Positions 62,957 through 64,000 of a DNA stretch of 64,000 nt are shown in pieces. A model generated the notes under the pieces. That model was not told the DNA's origin. It ran no database searches and worked only from the letters and a program-made list of their open reading frames with translations. A program made the position numbers and the translations under genes. The DNA lies in the NCBI RefSeq assembly GCF_900111375.1, contig NZ_FOHB01000009.1, positions 1-64,000 of the forward strand. Reading direction: 5' to 3'. The stretch comes from Pedococcus cremeus. GTDB taxonomy: Bacteria; Actinomycetota; Actinomycetes; Actinomycetales; Dermatophilaceae. Every line of letters starts with the position of its first letter. Positions within the stretch are counted from its first letter, which is position 1.

Positions 62957-64000
62957 ATGGACACCGAACTGGTCGAGATCCGCGACTTCCTCGCGGAGCA
63001 CGCGCCCTACGACACGCTGCCCCGCCCGGTGCTCGAACGGCTCCTCCCCGTCCTCCAGGTCCGCTACTTCCGCCGCGGCAGCGTGCTGCTCGCCGTCGGC
63101 CAGCACACCGACGTCATGTACGTGCTGCGCTCCGGCGCGGTCGACATCCGCGACCGCGACGGTGAGCTCGTCGAGCGGTCCGAGAGCGGCACGTCGTTCG
63201 CGATGTCGCCGCTGCTGCAGGAGACGCCCTCGTCCTACGAGTTCACCGCCCTCGAGGACTCGCTCGTCATCGCGGTCCCGGCCGACGCGTTCCTCCAGCT
63301 GTGCCGCGAGCAGGCGGCGTTCAAGGCGTTCTTCGACCGCCGCCACCGGCAGCGCACCCAGCAGGCGCAGTTCGCCGCGCAGATCGCCGGGCGCCGCTTC
63401 GCCGGCCTCCGGGTCGCCGCCCGCGAGCTGGTGACCCGCCCACCGGTGACCGCCGACTGCGGCGTCAGCATCCGCGAGGCGGCCGAGACCATGCGGAGCA
63501 ACGGGGTGTCCTCGCTGCTGCTGCTGCGCGACGGCCGGCTCGCCGGCATCGTCACCGACCGAGACCTGCGCAACCGGGTGGTCGCCGACGGCCGTGACGG
63601 CGACGACCCGGTCGCGACGGTGATGACGACCGACCCGGTGACCGCCTCTCCCGACGACCTCGCGTTCGAGGTGCTCATGGAGATGGTGGGCCGTGCGATC
63701 CACCACCTGCCCGTCGTCGACGACGGCCACCTGCTGGGGGTGGTCACGAGCACCGACCTGATCCGCCTCGAGCAGGCCAACCCGATCTACCTCGTGGGCG
63801 ACCTGCGCCGGGCGGCCACCATCGACGAGGTCGTGCGGCTGAGCAAGCGCCTGCCGCAGGTGGTCCGGCAGATGGTGGAGCAGGACGCCTCGGCCGACGA
63901 CGTGGGACGGGTGGCCACGGCCATCGCTGACGCCACCGCGCGACGCCTGCTCGACCTCACCGCCGCCCGGCTCGGCCCGGCGCCGGCACCGTGGTGCTGG
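62957..64000 (+). CDS. cNMP-binding / CBS-pair / DUF294 protein, 3' end beyond window
   Basis: 348 codons, open to the window end. An N-terminal cyclic-nucleotide-binding-like domain (about residues 15-130; RRGSVLLAVGQHTDVMYVLRSG) is followed by two CBS motifs (TRPPVTADCGVSIREAAETM and MTTDPVTASPDDLAFEVL) and the start of the DUF294 nucleotidyltransferase region (near 290 on). Likely a nucleotide-sensing nucleotidyltransferase, often partnered with a DEDD exonuclease that may lie just outside. CATGAT lies 9 nt before the ATG, so the mRNA may be leaderless. Confidence 0.88.
   Translation, partial: MDTELVEIRDFLAEHAPYDTLPRPVLERLLPVLQVRYFRRGSVLLAVGQHTDVMYVLRSGAVDIRDRDGELVERSESGTSFAMSPLLQETPSSYEFTALEDSLVIAVPADAFLQLCREQAAFKAFFDRRHRQRTQQAQFAAQIAGRRFAGLRVAARELVTRPPVTADCGVSIREAAETMRSNGVSSLLLLRDGRLAGIVTDRDLRNRVVADGRDGDDPVATVMTTDPVTASPDDLAFEVLMEMVGRAIHHLPVVDDGHLLGVVTSTDLIRLEQANPIYLVGDLRRAATIDEVVRLSKRLPQVVRQMVEQDASADDVGRVATAIADATARRLLDLTAARLGPAPAPWCW

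Overview
The window is a stretch of high-GC (about 70%) actinobacterial chromosome. GTG starts, 1- to 8-base gene overlaps, a monomeric NADP-isocitrate dehydrogenase, the folD-DUF3017 pair and several promoters lying about 7 nt from the start codon (leaderless mRNAs) fit Micrococcales. Intrasporangiaceae is my best guess but is not proven by anything here. No integrase, transposase, CRISPR array or tRNA was seen.

Layout. (1) 1-5.6 kb: a complete rRNA operon on the minus strand (promoter, 16S, tRNA-free spacer, 23S, 5S). (2) 5.8-19.9 kb: housekeeping and small accessory genes: aquaporin, isocitrate dehydrogenase, a band-7 protein, SDR, zinc alcohol dehydrogenase, EamA exporter with a divergent GlxA-type regulator, a NUDIX-GNAT fusion, malate dehydrogenase, a VOC protein with a divergent TetR regulator, DUF3017 and FolD. 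(3) 19.4-46.1 kb: a large nitrogen-heterocycle catabolic island. It holds a MocA-like molybdopterin cytidylyltransferase, the three subunits of an oxamate-type carbamoyltransferase (AllG/AllF/AllH; DUF1116, FdrA, DUF2877), a PucR regulator, a uracil/xanthine permease, a three-subunit molybdenum hydroxylase with a CoxG-like protein, a nitrilase-family amidase, hydantoinase A/B, an NmrA-like protein, a BMP-type nucleoside ABC importer, a family III CoA-transferase and a fused AccD/AccA-type carboxyltransferase. (4) 46.1-60.6 kb: a uronate/pectin block. LacI regulator, ABC importer, KDG kinase, altronate dehydratase, tagaturonate/fructuronate reductase, mannonate dehydratase-family enzyme and a Tat-exported GH28 lie on the minus strand, with uronate isomerase divergent. 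(5) 60.7-62.9 kb: carbamate kinase plus a barbiturase/cyanuric-acid-hydrolase-family ring-opening amidohydrolase, then a CBS/DUF294 protein cut by the window end.

How the genes may work together. Blocks 3 and 5 can be joined into one route: pyrimidine uptake, Mo-dependent oxidation to barbiturate, ring opening to ureidomalonate, phosphorolytic carbamoyl transfer to give malonamate and carbamoyl phosphate, ATP recovery by carbamate kinase, deamidation to malonate, and CoA activation plus decarboxylation to acetyl-CoA. Each enzyme family is supported by sequence; the joined pathway is my inference and is the main candidate for an undescribed system. A second notable signal is a strongly over-represented 7-mer (GTATGCC/GGCATAC), found in all reading frames and between genes.
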